This document shows positions 1 to 5,259 of a DNA stretch of 6,282 nt, piece by piece (within the stretch, counting starts at the first letter, position 1; each line of letters opens with the position of its first letter). A program made the position numbers and the translations under genes. Below the pieces are notes generated by a model. It had not been told where the DNA came from, made no database searches, and saw only the letters and a list, made by a program, of their open reading frames with translations. The DNA comes from an uncultured Saprospiraceae bacterium (GTDB taxonomy: Bacteria; Bacteroidota; Bacteroidia; Chitinophagales; Saprospiraceae): assembly GCA_938002705.1 (NCBI GenBank), contig CALLAG010000117.1, positions 1-6,282 on the forward strand. The letters are read 5' to 3'.

Positions 1-39
1 AGTTTTGACGGATACTTTTGTGTTTTTTACAGCAGTCAT
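1..39 (-). CDS. 5' end of a truncated ORF, possibly a tyrosine recombinase (integrase)
   Basis: An ATG at 39-37 opens a minus-strand frame that stays open to the window edge and reads MTAVKNTKVSVKT. Only 13 codons are visible, so no domain can be identified. Two things suggest an integrase. The basic, beta-strand-like start resembles the N-termini of many Bacteroidota phage-type integrases. The gene also lies about 140 bp beyond the 3' end of a tmRNA gene, a classic integration site, with short tandem repeats between them that could be arm-type binding sites. No Shine-Dalgarno sequence is visible, but an A-rich leader precedes the ATG, which is usual in this phylum. It could equally be another gene or a chance frame; the assignment is inference from context. 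Confidence 0.3.
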   Translation of the reverse strand, partial: MTAVKNTKVSVKT

Positions 40-60
40 TTGCTAATTATTAGTGTTTTG

Positions 61-81
61 CTAAAACATTACTAAAACATT
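61..81. repeat. Tandem direct repeat, CTAAAACATT x2
   Basis: CTAAAACATT occurs at 61-70 and again at 72-81, a period of 11 bp, or one helical turn. The first copy partly overlaps a small inverted repeat, GTTTT-GCT-AAAAC, at 55-67. The spacing suits two protein monomers bound on the same DNA face. Because it lies between the possible integrase start and the tmRNA 3' end, it is a candidate recombinase or excisionase arm site. AT-rich low complexity is the alternative. Confidence 0.45.
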
Positions 82-151
82 TCAGCTAACAAGTGATAAA
101 ATTTGAAAACAAAAATATCACAAAATACTGATAATCAGCAATTTATCCAAT

Positions 152-170
152 AACTGCAAACAACTGCAAA
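152..170. repeat. Tandem direct repeat, AACTGCAAA x2
   Basis: AACTGCAAA occurs at 152-160 and 162-170, a period of 10 bp, only 8 bp beyond the tmRNA 3' end. Together with the pair at 61-81 it gives two different repeat pairs, each spaced by one helical turn, flanking the junction between tmRNA and the left-hand ORF. This resembles the arm-type sites of an integrated element's attachment region. No second copy of the tmRNA 3' end is visible here, so the attachment site cannot be confirmed. Confidence 0.45.
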
Positions 171-178
171 TAAAAAAG

Positions 179-563
179 TGGAGCCGCAGAGATTCGAACT
201 CTGGTCCAGACAAAGCACTCATAGGCTTTCTACATGTTTAGCTTGTTCTTAGATTTTCGACGTCAAGCAGGTGTACAAGCAACCAACTTTCAGCTTATCC
301 TTTTTATTTCGGAAAATAACTAAGGTCTTTATCTTCCTATTCCGAGTGCCAGCGCTAAGCGTAGCGGTCATTATACTCTATGGATAGGTCTATCAGACGT
401 CCTCCTATCAAGAGCAAAAAGCTATGCTAATTCTAAATTAGGCAGCTAATGCGAATCTGTTGTCGCCAATTGTTGTTTCGATCACTATTTGAACAGAGTA
501 ATTGATCACTGCTCCGACATGCTTACAAATCAGTATTCTTTCCTGTCAATACCGTTCGGCCCC
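179..563 (-). ncRNA. ssrA: Transfer-messenger RNA (tmRNA)
   Basis: The tmRNA rescues ribosomes stalled on broken mRNAs, working with SmpB and adding a degradation tag. The tRNA-like end is clear. The acceptor stem pairs GGGGCCG (563-557) with CGGCTCC (186-180), 7 bp with one G-U. A T-arm (187-203) has stem CAGAG/CTCTG and loop TTCGAAT. The 5' domain carries the conserved GGTATTGACAGGA and GTAAGCATGTCGG blocks. The discriminator is A (179). CCA is not encoded (the DNA continues CTT), so it must be added enzymatically. A run of six Ts on the transcribed strand (177-172) follows and may end transcription. Size without CCA is 385 nt, normal for a one-piece tmRNA. No clear promoter lies directly upstream; that DNA is the hairpin pair at 560-625. 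The exact 5' end is inferred from acceptor pairing. Confidence 0.96.
438..467 (-). other. tmRNA proteolysis-tag reading frame, GDNRFALAA
   Basis: Inside the tmRNA, the minus strand reads GGC GAC AAC AGA TTC GCA TTA GCT GCC TAA, that is GDNRFALAA and stop. With the alanine charged on tmRNA, the tag added to stalled proteins would be A-GDNRFALAA. The hydrophobic ALAA end is the usual ClpXP/ClpAP recognition signal, and a glycine resume codon followed by an acidic residue and Asn is usual for Bacteroidota tags. An A-rich stretch (GAAACAACAATT) lies just upstream of the resume codon, as in other tmRNAs. Confidence 0.93.
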
Positions 564-589
564 GACGAAAATCGAAGATTTTGTCGGGG
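560..589 (-). repeat. Long hairpin overlapping the tmRNA 5' end
   Basis: On the minus strand CCCCGACAAAATC (589-577) pairs with GATTTTCGTCGGGG (573-560) across a TTC loop, giving 13 bp with one bulged C (567). The last four bases of the right arm (563-560) are the first four of the mature tmRNA. In the precursor this hairpin would compete with the acceptor stem for the GGGG. The design, a G/C-rich foot and an A/T-rich top, matches the next hairpin, so the two look like one palindromic element. No -7/-33 promoter is evident in it. Confidence 0.8.
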
Positions 590-625
590 GCAACGATAAT
601 TTTCTATCGAAAATTCATCGTGCCC
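588..625 (-). repeat. Second long hairpin upstream of tmRNA, sharing bases with the first
   Basis: On the minus strand the left arm (625-609) is GGGCA, CGAT, a bulged G, then AATTTTC. The loop is GATA (608-605). The right arm (604-588) is GAAAATT, ATCG, a bulged T, then TGCCC. That is 16 bp with two single-base bulges. Bases 588-589 are needed by both hairpins, so the two full stems cannot both form. The layout of two neighbouring imperfect palindromes beside a small nuclease gene resembles palindromic repeat units of mobile origin. It could instead be a structured leader or a terminator without a T-run. Confidence 0.8.
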
Positions 626-667
626 TTTCTTAAACCTCATACCTCTTCATGGTATACTTTTTTGACA

Positions 668-686
668 AAAATCCTTTATGGATTTT
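668..686 (-). terminator. Probable intrinsic terminator after the GIY-YIG gene
   Basis: Just past the GIY-YIG stop codon the minus strand has AAAATCC-ATAAA-GGATTTT, a 7-bp stem with a 5-nt loop, and the right arm runs into another T. The stem is weak (two G-C pairs), so efficiency is doubtful. If it works, the nuclease transcript ends here and the tmRNA needs its own promoter within 564-667. If not, the tmRNA could be cut from a longer transcript. Confidence 0.45.
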
Positions 687-689
687 ATA

Positions 690-941
690 TCAACTATATT
701 TTTCGATGAACTTTTTCAATCGAACTTTAGATTTCAAATTCTTAAGCTTTTTCTCTAATTGCATAGATTCTTGTCGACTTGGTGTAGAACAAGACCACAC
801 CATTTTATATGGTATGTATGGCTTAGTAGATAATACCTTTCCATTGTTATGTTTTCTAAGTCTGTCATTTAGACTATTAGTTTGACCTATGTAATATTTA
901 TCAAACTTATCAGAAAACAATATGTAAACGTAATATTCCAT
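690..941 (-). CDS. Small single-domain GIY-YIG nuclease (UPF0213/YhbQ-like)
   Basis: This 83-residue protein is essentially one GIY-YIG endonuclease domain. The first motif is YVY (residues 4-6), the second YIG (17-19, in YYIGQTN). The helix that follows carries Arg27 and His31, and the STKPY block (38-42) is typical of this subfamily. Glu63, in the basic helix QLEKKLKNLKSK, sits where the metal-binding glutamate belongs. All expected catalytic positions appear intact. GIY-YIG domains cut DNA with one divalent metal ion; the substrate of these short stand-alone members is unknown. They are frequent and multicopy in Bacteroidota. No DNA-binding partner domain is present. It sits between the DUF2237 gene (85-bp gap) and the tmRNA, all on one strand, with palindromes on both sides, which fits a small mobile or repeat-associated nuclease. 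Confidence 0.9.
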   Translation of the reverse strand: MEYYVYILFSDKFDKYYIGQTNSLNDRLRKHNNGKVLSTKPYIPYKMVWSCSTPSRQESMQLEKKLKNLKSKVRLKKFIEKYS

Positions 942-944
942 ATC

Positions 945-956
945 ATACTGCAGTAT
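945..956. repeat. 12-bp perfect palindrome before the GIY-YIG start
   Basis: ATACTGCAGTAT is a perfect palindrome ending 3 bp upstream of the nuclease start codon, where a repressor or ribosome would sit. It could be an operator for self-control, a cut or insertion site of the element, or chance. No known regulator can be matched to it. Confidence 0.4.
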
Positions 957-1026
957 CGAGATATTGCAAGAATATTAGTAACGCCCCTAACCTTAGATAC
1001 GTTCCCTCATATTGAAATATATTTTT

Positions 1027-1494
1027 CTAATTCTGAATCTTAATATCGTAGACCTTGAGGATGTCTAATGTTATATAGTCTAATGCATTCTCATTAGTGG
1101 CTTCCAGATCTATAGGTGGCGCTACTCCTGCCTCGTAAGCTTCTATCCATCTGGATATACAAAGACACCACTTATCACCATGTTTTAATCCAGGAAAATT
1201 GTATTCTTCTCTTGGTGTTGTCAGGTCATTACCTTTTGCTTTACTGAAATCCAGGAACTGCTGAGTCACCATTGCACACACGATATGAGTCCCAAAGTCT
1301 GTAGGACCTGTGACACACATACCGTTCCTGTAGAACCCTGTTACAGGGTCTGAGCAGCACAATTGTAATTCTGTACCTAATACATTCTTATCTCTCATAT
1401 CATTCACATAAAAACTACATATAATTAAACACAAAAAACTTATTGCAACAACTGCAACGACACTTGATAATTTATTGTACATTACCTTAGACAT
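1027..1494 (-). CDS. DUF2237 family protein with an N-terminal membrane segment
   Basis: Residues about 36-148 match the DUF2237 (PF09996) pattern: NVLG, CCSDPVTGFYRNG, C60, TGPTDFGTH, FLDFSKAKGNDL-TP, FPGLKHGDKWCLC, RW-EA and APPIDLEATNENAL. Six cysteines (46, 47, 60, 73, 110, 112) and His70 could form a metal or redox site; the family's function is unknown. Most family members begin near NVLG and are cytoplasmic. Here a hydrophobic helix, about residues 10-30 (SSVVAVVAISFLCLIICSFYV), precedes the domain, predicting a membrane anchor or uncleaved signal with the domain outside the cytoplasm. The chosen ATG overlaps the end of purC by 13 bp. Met5 (1482-1480) instead forms a TAATG stop-start overlap with purC and keeps the helix. 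Met33 would give the standard cytoplasmic form. Translational coupling to purC is likely. Confidence 0.88.
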   Translation of the reverse strand: MSKVMYNKLSSVVAVVAISFLCLIICSFYVNDMRDKNVLGTELQLCCSDPVTGFYRNGMCVTGPTDFGTHIVCAMVTQQFLDFSKAKGNDLTTPREEYNFPGLKHGDKWCLCISRWIEAYEAGVAPPIDLEATNENALDYITLDILKVYDIKIQN

Positions 1495-2420
1495 TGAATA
1501 ACAGCATCCTTCATATCGCCCTCGATACCGTCATAGCTTCCCTTCTGAAAAGTCCTACCAGTGATCAGCTCATATAGTTCGATATATCTAGCTGTGACAG
1601 TTGATACAAATTCTTCTGGCATCTCTGGCATTACTTGTCCTTCCTTACCTTGGAAACCATTTTCCATCAGCCACTCTCTGACAAATTCCTTAGAGAGTTG
1701 CTTCTGTTTCTCTCCACGATCCTGCCTCTCTTGATATCCATCTAATACATAATATCGCGAGCTATCAGGCGTATGTATCTCATCTATCAGTATTATTTGA
1801 TCCTTATATGTACCGAACTCATACTTGGTATCGACGAGAATAAGACCTTGCTTCTCAGCCATCTGAGTACCTAATGCAAATAAGCTCAAAGCATACTCTT
1901 TCAGCATCCTCCAATCCTTGTCGCTTACTATCCCTTGTGCTAATATTTCTTCGGCTGAGATATCTTCGTCATGGCCTTCTTCTGCTTTGGTTGCTGGGGT
2001 CACTATTGGCTCTGGAAATCTGTCGCCTTCCTTCATACCGTCTGGCATCGCTACTCCACATATCATCCGCTTTCCAGACTTATATTCTCGCCAGGCATGC
2101 CCTGCGAGATACCCTCTGACGACCATCTCTAACATGATAGGTTCTGCCTTCTTGCCTACACTTACGTTAGGGTGTGGGACTTCCTCCAGCCAGTTAGGTA
2201 CGATATCCTTGGATGCATTGAGAAAATGAGTTGCTATACCATTGAGGATCTGTCCTTTATATGGAATAGCTCTGGGCAACACATGATCGAATGCCGAGAT
2301 TCTATCACTTGCGACGACAACGATCTTATCTCCTAAGTAATAGACATCTCTGACCTTCCCCTTGTAAAATCCTTCTTGATGTGGAAACTCAAAATTTGTT
2401 TGTTTTATCGCTTTTGTCAT
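1482..2420 (-). CDS. purC: SAICAR synthetase (phosphoribosylaminoimidazole-succinocarboxamide synthase)
   Basis: PurC joins CAIR and aspartate using ATP to make SAICAR in de novo purine synthesis, in the cytoplasm (EC 6.3.2.6). The 312 residues fit the longer bacterial/yeast-like type rather than the roughly 240-residue E. coli type. Recognisable blocks in order: KGKVRDVY (20-27) and SDRISAFD (38-45) of the nucleotide-binding lobe; VVRGYLAGHAWREY (100-113), the first family signature; TPATKAEEGHDEDIS (141-155), substrate binding; LVDTKYEFG (195-203), the second signature; DEIHTPDSSRY (213-223). It appears full length and intact. The 78-bp gap to the upstream ATPase gene contains a 10-bp palindrome (GTGATATCAC, 2480-2489) and a near-consensus -7 box TTATTTTG (2458-2451) but no matching -33 TTG, so its promoter is uncertain. 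The downstream DUF2237 gene overlaps its stop codon. Confidence 0.97.
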   Translation of the reverse strand: MTKAIKQTNFEFPHQEGFYKGKVRDVYYLGDKIVVVASDRISAFDHVLPRAIPYKGQILNGIATHFLNASKDIVPNWLEEVPHPNVSVGKKAEPIMLEMVVRGYLAGHAWREYKSGKRMICGVAMPDGMKEGDRFPEPIVTPATKAEEGHDEDISAEEILAQGIVSDKDWRMLKEYALSLFALGTQMAEKQGLILVDTKYEFGTYKDQIILIDEIHTPDSSRYYVLDGYQERQDRGEKQKQLSKEFVREWLMENGFQGKEGQVMPEMPEEFVSTVTARYIELYELITGRTFQKGSYDGIEGDMKDAVIQCLR

Positions 2421-2498
2421 ACTGAGTTATAGCTATTTTGATATAGATGGCAAAATAAGAAACTTATCATGTAAAATAGGTGATATCACTCAATGATC

Positions 2499-3638
2499 TT
2501 ACAATGATTCTATCCACCTATATAAGAATAAATCGTACACCTTGTATGTAGGCTTGGAGTCATCCGTAAGGTAGTCTCCATATATCAATTGCTTATCTTC
2601 TAGTGCTGACAATGCTCTTCTGACTGTGCTATGAGCTCCTAACTTATATTTCTTTAAGAAATCTTTAGATGTGGGCTCATCTATGCCCCCTTCCTTTCCT
2701 ATAGCTACTAAGAGTTGCCATTGCTGATGTGTGAGTAATCGTCTATAATTGATGAATACACCTTCGTTCTCTTTGAGTATTTGATACTTTATCTCATCTA
2801 AAGATTTTTGGCTTACTTGCTTATTAGTCCGCTCATATAATCTGTGACATAGATACTGGGTATAGTAAGTATGTCTATCTGTCCACTCCAGTATATCATT
2901 AATAGACTCTAAGCTAATTTTCTTAAGCTTTTTCTTAAAGTGAAGAACAATATATGCTCTATAAGCTTCCTTTGGTATACTGTATAGAGGCATCAGTTGC
3001 GTAGTCCGAAACAGTGCCTGCTTAGGCGAAGAAAACATATCTACTAATAAGTTCTTCTCACTACCCGAAAATATAAATCTCAAGTTATCGATAGTCTGAA
3101 TATAAGATCTTATCGTAGCAGCCATCCTACTCTTAGGGTAATAATTAATCTGCTGGAACTCATCTATAGCTATCACAAAGATCCCTTTCTGGTCTGCGAT
3201 TATTTTCATCAAGGTATCGAGAGTGACTTTTACTTCCTGATCTGATACGATGTCTAACTCTATCATGGGATTACCTGTAAGAGAATCAAAACTCAACTTA
3301 GGTCTATACTTCCCGAAGAACTTAGTAACCGTCTTCAGTACATTGCTTTCCTTCTTTTCTATGGCGAATATGACTGCAGAACACAGAGCATTGACAAGTT
3401 GCGTATCATCCACTGTATCAAAAATATCTATGTATACAGTCTGTGTACGCTTTTGCTTATCGAGCTTATGGAGTATATGATGTACAAGGCCTGTCTTCCC
3501 CATCCTTCTTATAGAATACAACGTGATACTACGTCCATTCTTGATCGCAGACATTATATCCTTAGTCTCGTCTTCTCTATCACAGAAGAATTCTGGACCT
3601 ACATATTGGACTATTGGAAAAGGATTAGCAACTTGCAT
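2499..3638 (-). CDS. STAND/archaeal-type P-loop ATPase with C-terminal winged helix
   Basis: A 379-residue protein of the ATPase_2/MNS-like STAND group. The start NPFPIVQYVGPEFFCDREDE (5-24) is the usual opening of Bacteroidota members and supports this ATG. Walker A is YSIRRMGKT (41-49), with Ser42 where Gly is more usual, followed by the typical RRMGKT. Walker B is FVIAIDEFQ (154-162). A sensor-1-like LRFIFSGSE lies at 186-194. A helical region (about 220-290) follows, then a winged-helix-like C-terminus (about 300-379, including STVRRALSALEDKQLIYGDY). It probably works as an ATP-driven switch that binds DNA or a partner; the actual role is unknown. No nuclease or toxin domain is fused and no defence partner gene is adjacent. 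Its start faces the double palindrome at 3702-3803, a possible operator for its own winged helix. No consensus promoter is visible upstream. Confidence 0.88.
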   Translation of the reverse strand: MQVANPFPIVQYVGPEFFCDREDETKDIMSAIKNGRSITLYSIRRMGKTGLVHHILHKLDKQKRTQTVYIDIFDTVDDTQLVNALCSAVIFAIEKKESNVLKTVTKFFGKYRPKLSFDSLTGNPMIELDIVSDQEVKVTLDTLMKIIADQKGIFVIAIDEFQQINYYPKSRMAATIRSYIQTIDNLRFIFSGSEKNLLVDMFSSPKQALFRTTQLMPLYSIPKEAYRAYIVLHFKKKLKKISLESINDILEWTDRHTYYTQYLCHRLYERTNKQVSQKSLDEIKYQILKENEGVFINYRRLLTHQQWQLLVAIGKEGGIDEPTSKDFLKKYKLGAHSTVRRALSALEDKQLIYGDYLTDDSKPTYKVYDLFLYRWIESL

Positions 3639-3701
3639 TTTCTCTATTTATTTTAATACTATATGAATCAATTAATACTGCCTATTTGCGACCTAAATCA
3701 T

Positions 3702-3734
3702 ATGGCGCATTTTGTATCATGCATAATGTGTCAT
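3702..3734. repeat. 33-bp palindromic repeat, copy 1
   Basis: Arms ATGGCGCATT (3702-3711) and AATGTGTCAT (3725-3734) surround the core TTGTATCATGCAT (3712-3724). Within the copy the arms are inverted repeats with two mismatches, which would be G-U pairs in plus-strand RNA. The second copy, 36 bp away, differs at five of 33 positions. It lies between two divergent genes, 63 bp from the ATPase start, and may be an operator or a small palindromic repeat. Confidence 0.8.
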
Positions 3735-3770
3735 TATTATAAATGACTTCCGCAAAACAGCACATACATT

Positions 3771-3803
3771 ATGACACATTTTGTATCACGCATAATGCGC
3801 CAT
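3771..3803. repeat. 33-bp palindromic repeat, copy 2
   Basis: Arms ATGACACATT (3771-3780) and AATGCGCCAT (3794-3803) surround the core TTGTATCACGCAT (3781-3793), in the same orientation as copy 1. The left arm is the exact reverse complement of copy 1's right arm, and the right arm is the exact reverse complement of copy 1's left arm. The pair therefore form both a direct repeat and a nested inverted repeat. It ends about 40 bp before the rhodanese promoter, so it could also act on that gene. Confidence 0.8.
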
Positions 3804-3842
3804 AAAGATATAAAATTAAATCTTGTGTATCAAAGACAAGAA

Positions 3843-3869
3843 TTTGATAGAAAAAATCATATACATTTG
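3843..3869 (+). promoter_or_regulatory. Bacteroidota-type promoter of the rhodanese gene
   Basis: TACATTTG (3862-3869) is a perfect match to the Bacteroidota -7 consensus TAnnTTTG. TTTG at 3843-3846 can serve as the -33 element, although the 15-bp spacing to the -7 box is a little short for this promoter class. Transcription would begin around 3875, leaving a leader of about 18 nt before the ATG at 3894. The leader is A-rich with no Shine-Dalgarno sequence, as is common in the phylum. Confidence 0.65.
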
Positions 3870-3893
3870 TACTAATATAACACACAAAAGACC

Positions 3894-4214
3894 ATGAAAG
3901 AAATAACAGTTCAGCAGCTCAAGGAAATGATGGATAATAAAGAGGACTTCCAACTCATAGATGTAAGAGAGCAGAACGAATATGACTTTGTCAATCTTGA
4001 TGGAGAGCTTATTCCTGTGGGCCAATTCATGGACAATATAGATAAGGTCGCTACGGATAAGAAAGTGATAGTCCACTGCAGATCAGGAGCCCGAAGCGCT
4101 AATGCAATTATGGTATTGCAAGCTCAAGAAGGCGGATACGATAACCTATACAATCTTAAGGGAGGCATCCTCGCTTGGTCTGATCAGATAGATCCTTCTA
4201 AGCCCAAATATTAA
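3894..4214 (+). CDS. Single-domain rhodanese (sulfurtransferase)
   Basis: A 106-residue cytoplasmic protein consisting of one rhodanese domain, with no signal peptide. The N-terminal motif LIDVREQNEYD (21-31), the active-site loop CRSGARS (62-68) with catalytic Cys62, and the C-terminal NLKGGILAW (87-95) are all present, so it should carry a persulfide. Such proteins move sulfur from thiosulfate or other donors; the in vivo donor and acceptor are unknown here. The VNLDGELIPVGQF segment resembles rhodanese domains that work with E1-like sulfur-carrier enzymes, but no such partner is in the window. It is the only plus-strand protein gene here, with its own promoter. It ends 3 bp from the end of murB, which is transcribed towards it. 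Confidence 0.94.
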   Translation: MKEITVQQLKEMMDNKEDFQLIDVREQNEYDFVNLDGELIPVGQFMDNIDKVATDKKVIVHCRSGARSANAIMVLQAQEGGYDNLYNLKGGILAWSDQIDPSKPKY

Positions 4215-4217
4215 GCC

Positions 4218-5228
4218 TTACCAGATATTAACTTCGGGCTCTATCTTGATGTCGAATCTCTCAGATACATCTTTTTGAATCGCTTGAGCTACAGCTCTGA
4301 CCTCACTGCCCGTTGCATTACCATGATTGACGATAACAAGCGCTTGATTCTTATAAGTACCCGTATTACCTATGACTCTACCCTTCCATCCACATTGATC
4401 TATCAGCCATCCAGCAGCTAACTTGACATCAGCTCCTGCAGGATAATTAGGCATATCTGGATGTGATGATTGTAACTTTATAAATTTGTCCTTACTGATA
4501 ATCGGATTCTTAAAGAAACTTCCAGCATTACCTACAACCTTAGGATCTGGCAACTTAGATTGTCTTATATGAGTCACAACCTCGCTGACATCCTTAATGC
4601 TCGGATCTGATATTCCTCTATCCTCTAGCTCACTGCTTATAGCGCCGTAGCTTGTATTGATGATGTGATGATCGGGCTTAGTGAGTTGTAGTATTATGTC
4701 TGTGATGACATATTTATCTTTCCACTTAGTCTTAAAATTACTTGTCCTATATCCGAAATCACACTCTTGATTATGGAAGAACTTTATGACTCCATGCTCT
4801 CTATCGTACGCCTTGACAGTATGCAAGACATCTTTTATCTCGATACCATAGGCGCCTATATTCTGTATAGGAGCAGCACCACACTTCCCGGGTATCAGAG
4901 ACAGGTTCTCTATCCCTCCATATCCATTATCTACAGCCCAGAGTACAGCATCATGCCATGTCTCTCCAGCGGCGATATTGACTAACACGTAGTCCTCAGA
5001 ATCTTTGACTATATGGTAACCTTTGTTATTAATATTGAATACTGGTAAGTGGATATCTTGAGTGAGAAGGACATTACTGCCGCCTCCTAAGATCTTAATC
5101 TCAGTATCTTTCCACTGATCTAAATAGTAGAAGTCTTCTTCACTATTGACCTGGATTAGAGTATCCAAGGCAACATCTATCCCAAATGTTGTCAGTGGCT
5201 GAGCGGATACATTATTAGTAATGATCAC
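4218..5228 (-). CDS. murB: UDP-N-acetylenolpyruvoylglucosamine reductase
   Basis: MurB reduces UDP-GlcNAc-enolpyruvate to UDP-MurNAc with NADPH and FAD, the second committed step of peptidoglycan precursor synthesis, in the cytoplasm. At 336 residues it matches the type I (E. coli-like) enzyme. The FAD-binding region has GGGSN (48-52) and IPGKCGAAPIQNIGAYG (112-128). GYRTSNFK (159-166) supplies the Tyr-Arg pair found in type I enzymes. GSFFKNP (236-242) holds the catalytic serine (237), and the C-terminal EPEV (330-333) the catalytic glutamate. The Lys-Cys pair at 115-116 replaces the more usual small residue plus Val/Ile. The start is GTG: an in-frame TAA lies immediately before it, so no earlier start exists, and NVSAQPLTTFGID fits the normal N-terminus. 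Only 31 bp separate it from the upstream barrel gene, suggesting cotranscription. Confidence 0.96.
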   Translation of the reverse strand: MIITNNVSAQPLTTFGIDVALDTLIQVNSEEDFYYLDQWKDTEIKILGGGSNVLLTQDIHLPVFNINNKGYHIVKDSEDYVLVNIAAGETWHDAVLWAVDNGYGGIENLSLIPGKCGAAPIQNIGAYGIEIKDVLHTVKAYDREHGVIKFFHNQECDFGYRTSNFKTKWKDKYVITDIILQLTKPDHHIINTSYGAISSELEDRGISDPSIKDVSEVVTHIRQSKLPDPKVVGNAGSFFKNPIISKDKFIKLQSSHPDMPNYPAGADVKLAAGWLIDQCGWKGRVIGNTGTYKNQALVIVNHGNATGSEVRAVAQAIQKDVSERFDIKIEPEVNIW

Positions 5229-5259
5229 TTATCAGAGATATTGAAATTGCACAAAAAAA

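Noticed and set aside
649..885. 78-residue plus-strand ORF
   Set aside because: It is antisense to the GIY-YIG gene, whose catalytic motifs are intact. The Phe/Leu-rich translation is typical of a shadow frame.
1405..1430. Lipoprotein signal (lipobox) in the DUF2237 protein
   Set aside because: The candidate LIIC (23-26) has isoleucine at -1, where Gly, Ala or Ser is expected, so a membrane anchor is more likely.
1874..2229. Two overlapping plus-strand ORFs of 81 and 103 residues
   Set aside because: Both are antisense to conserved purC coding sequence and show no domain.
2421..2498. Riboswitch or confident promoter upstream of purC
   Set aside because: The 78-bp gap is too short for a purine-type aptamer plus expression platform and shows no conserved aptamer core. 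The -7-like TTATTTTG has no suitably spaced -33 TTG.
3250..3656. Two plus-strand ORFs of 76 and 85 residues
   Set aside because: They are antisense to the N-terminal half of the ATPase, where Walker A is encoded.
3702..3803. Minimal CRISPR array (two 33-bp repeats, 36-bp spacer)
   Set aside because: The sizes fit, but there are only two units, they differ at five positions with compensatory arm changes, and no cas gene is in the window. A paired palindrome explains them better.
3816..4076. 86-residue minus-strand ORF
   Set aside because: It is antisense to the rhodanese gene and its promoter; its translation is a featureless hydrophobic stretch.
4767..4985. 72-residue plus-strand ORF
   Set aside because: Antisense to murB, with no recognisable motif.
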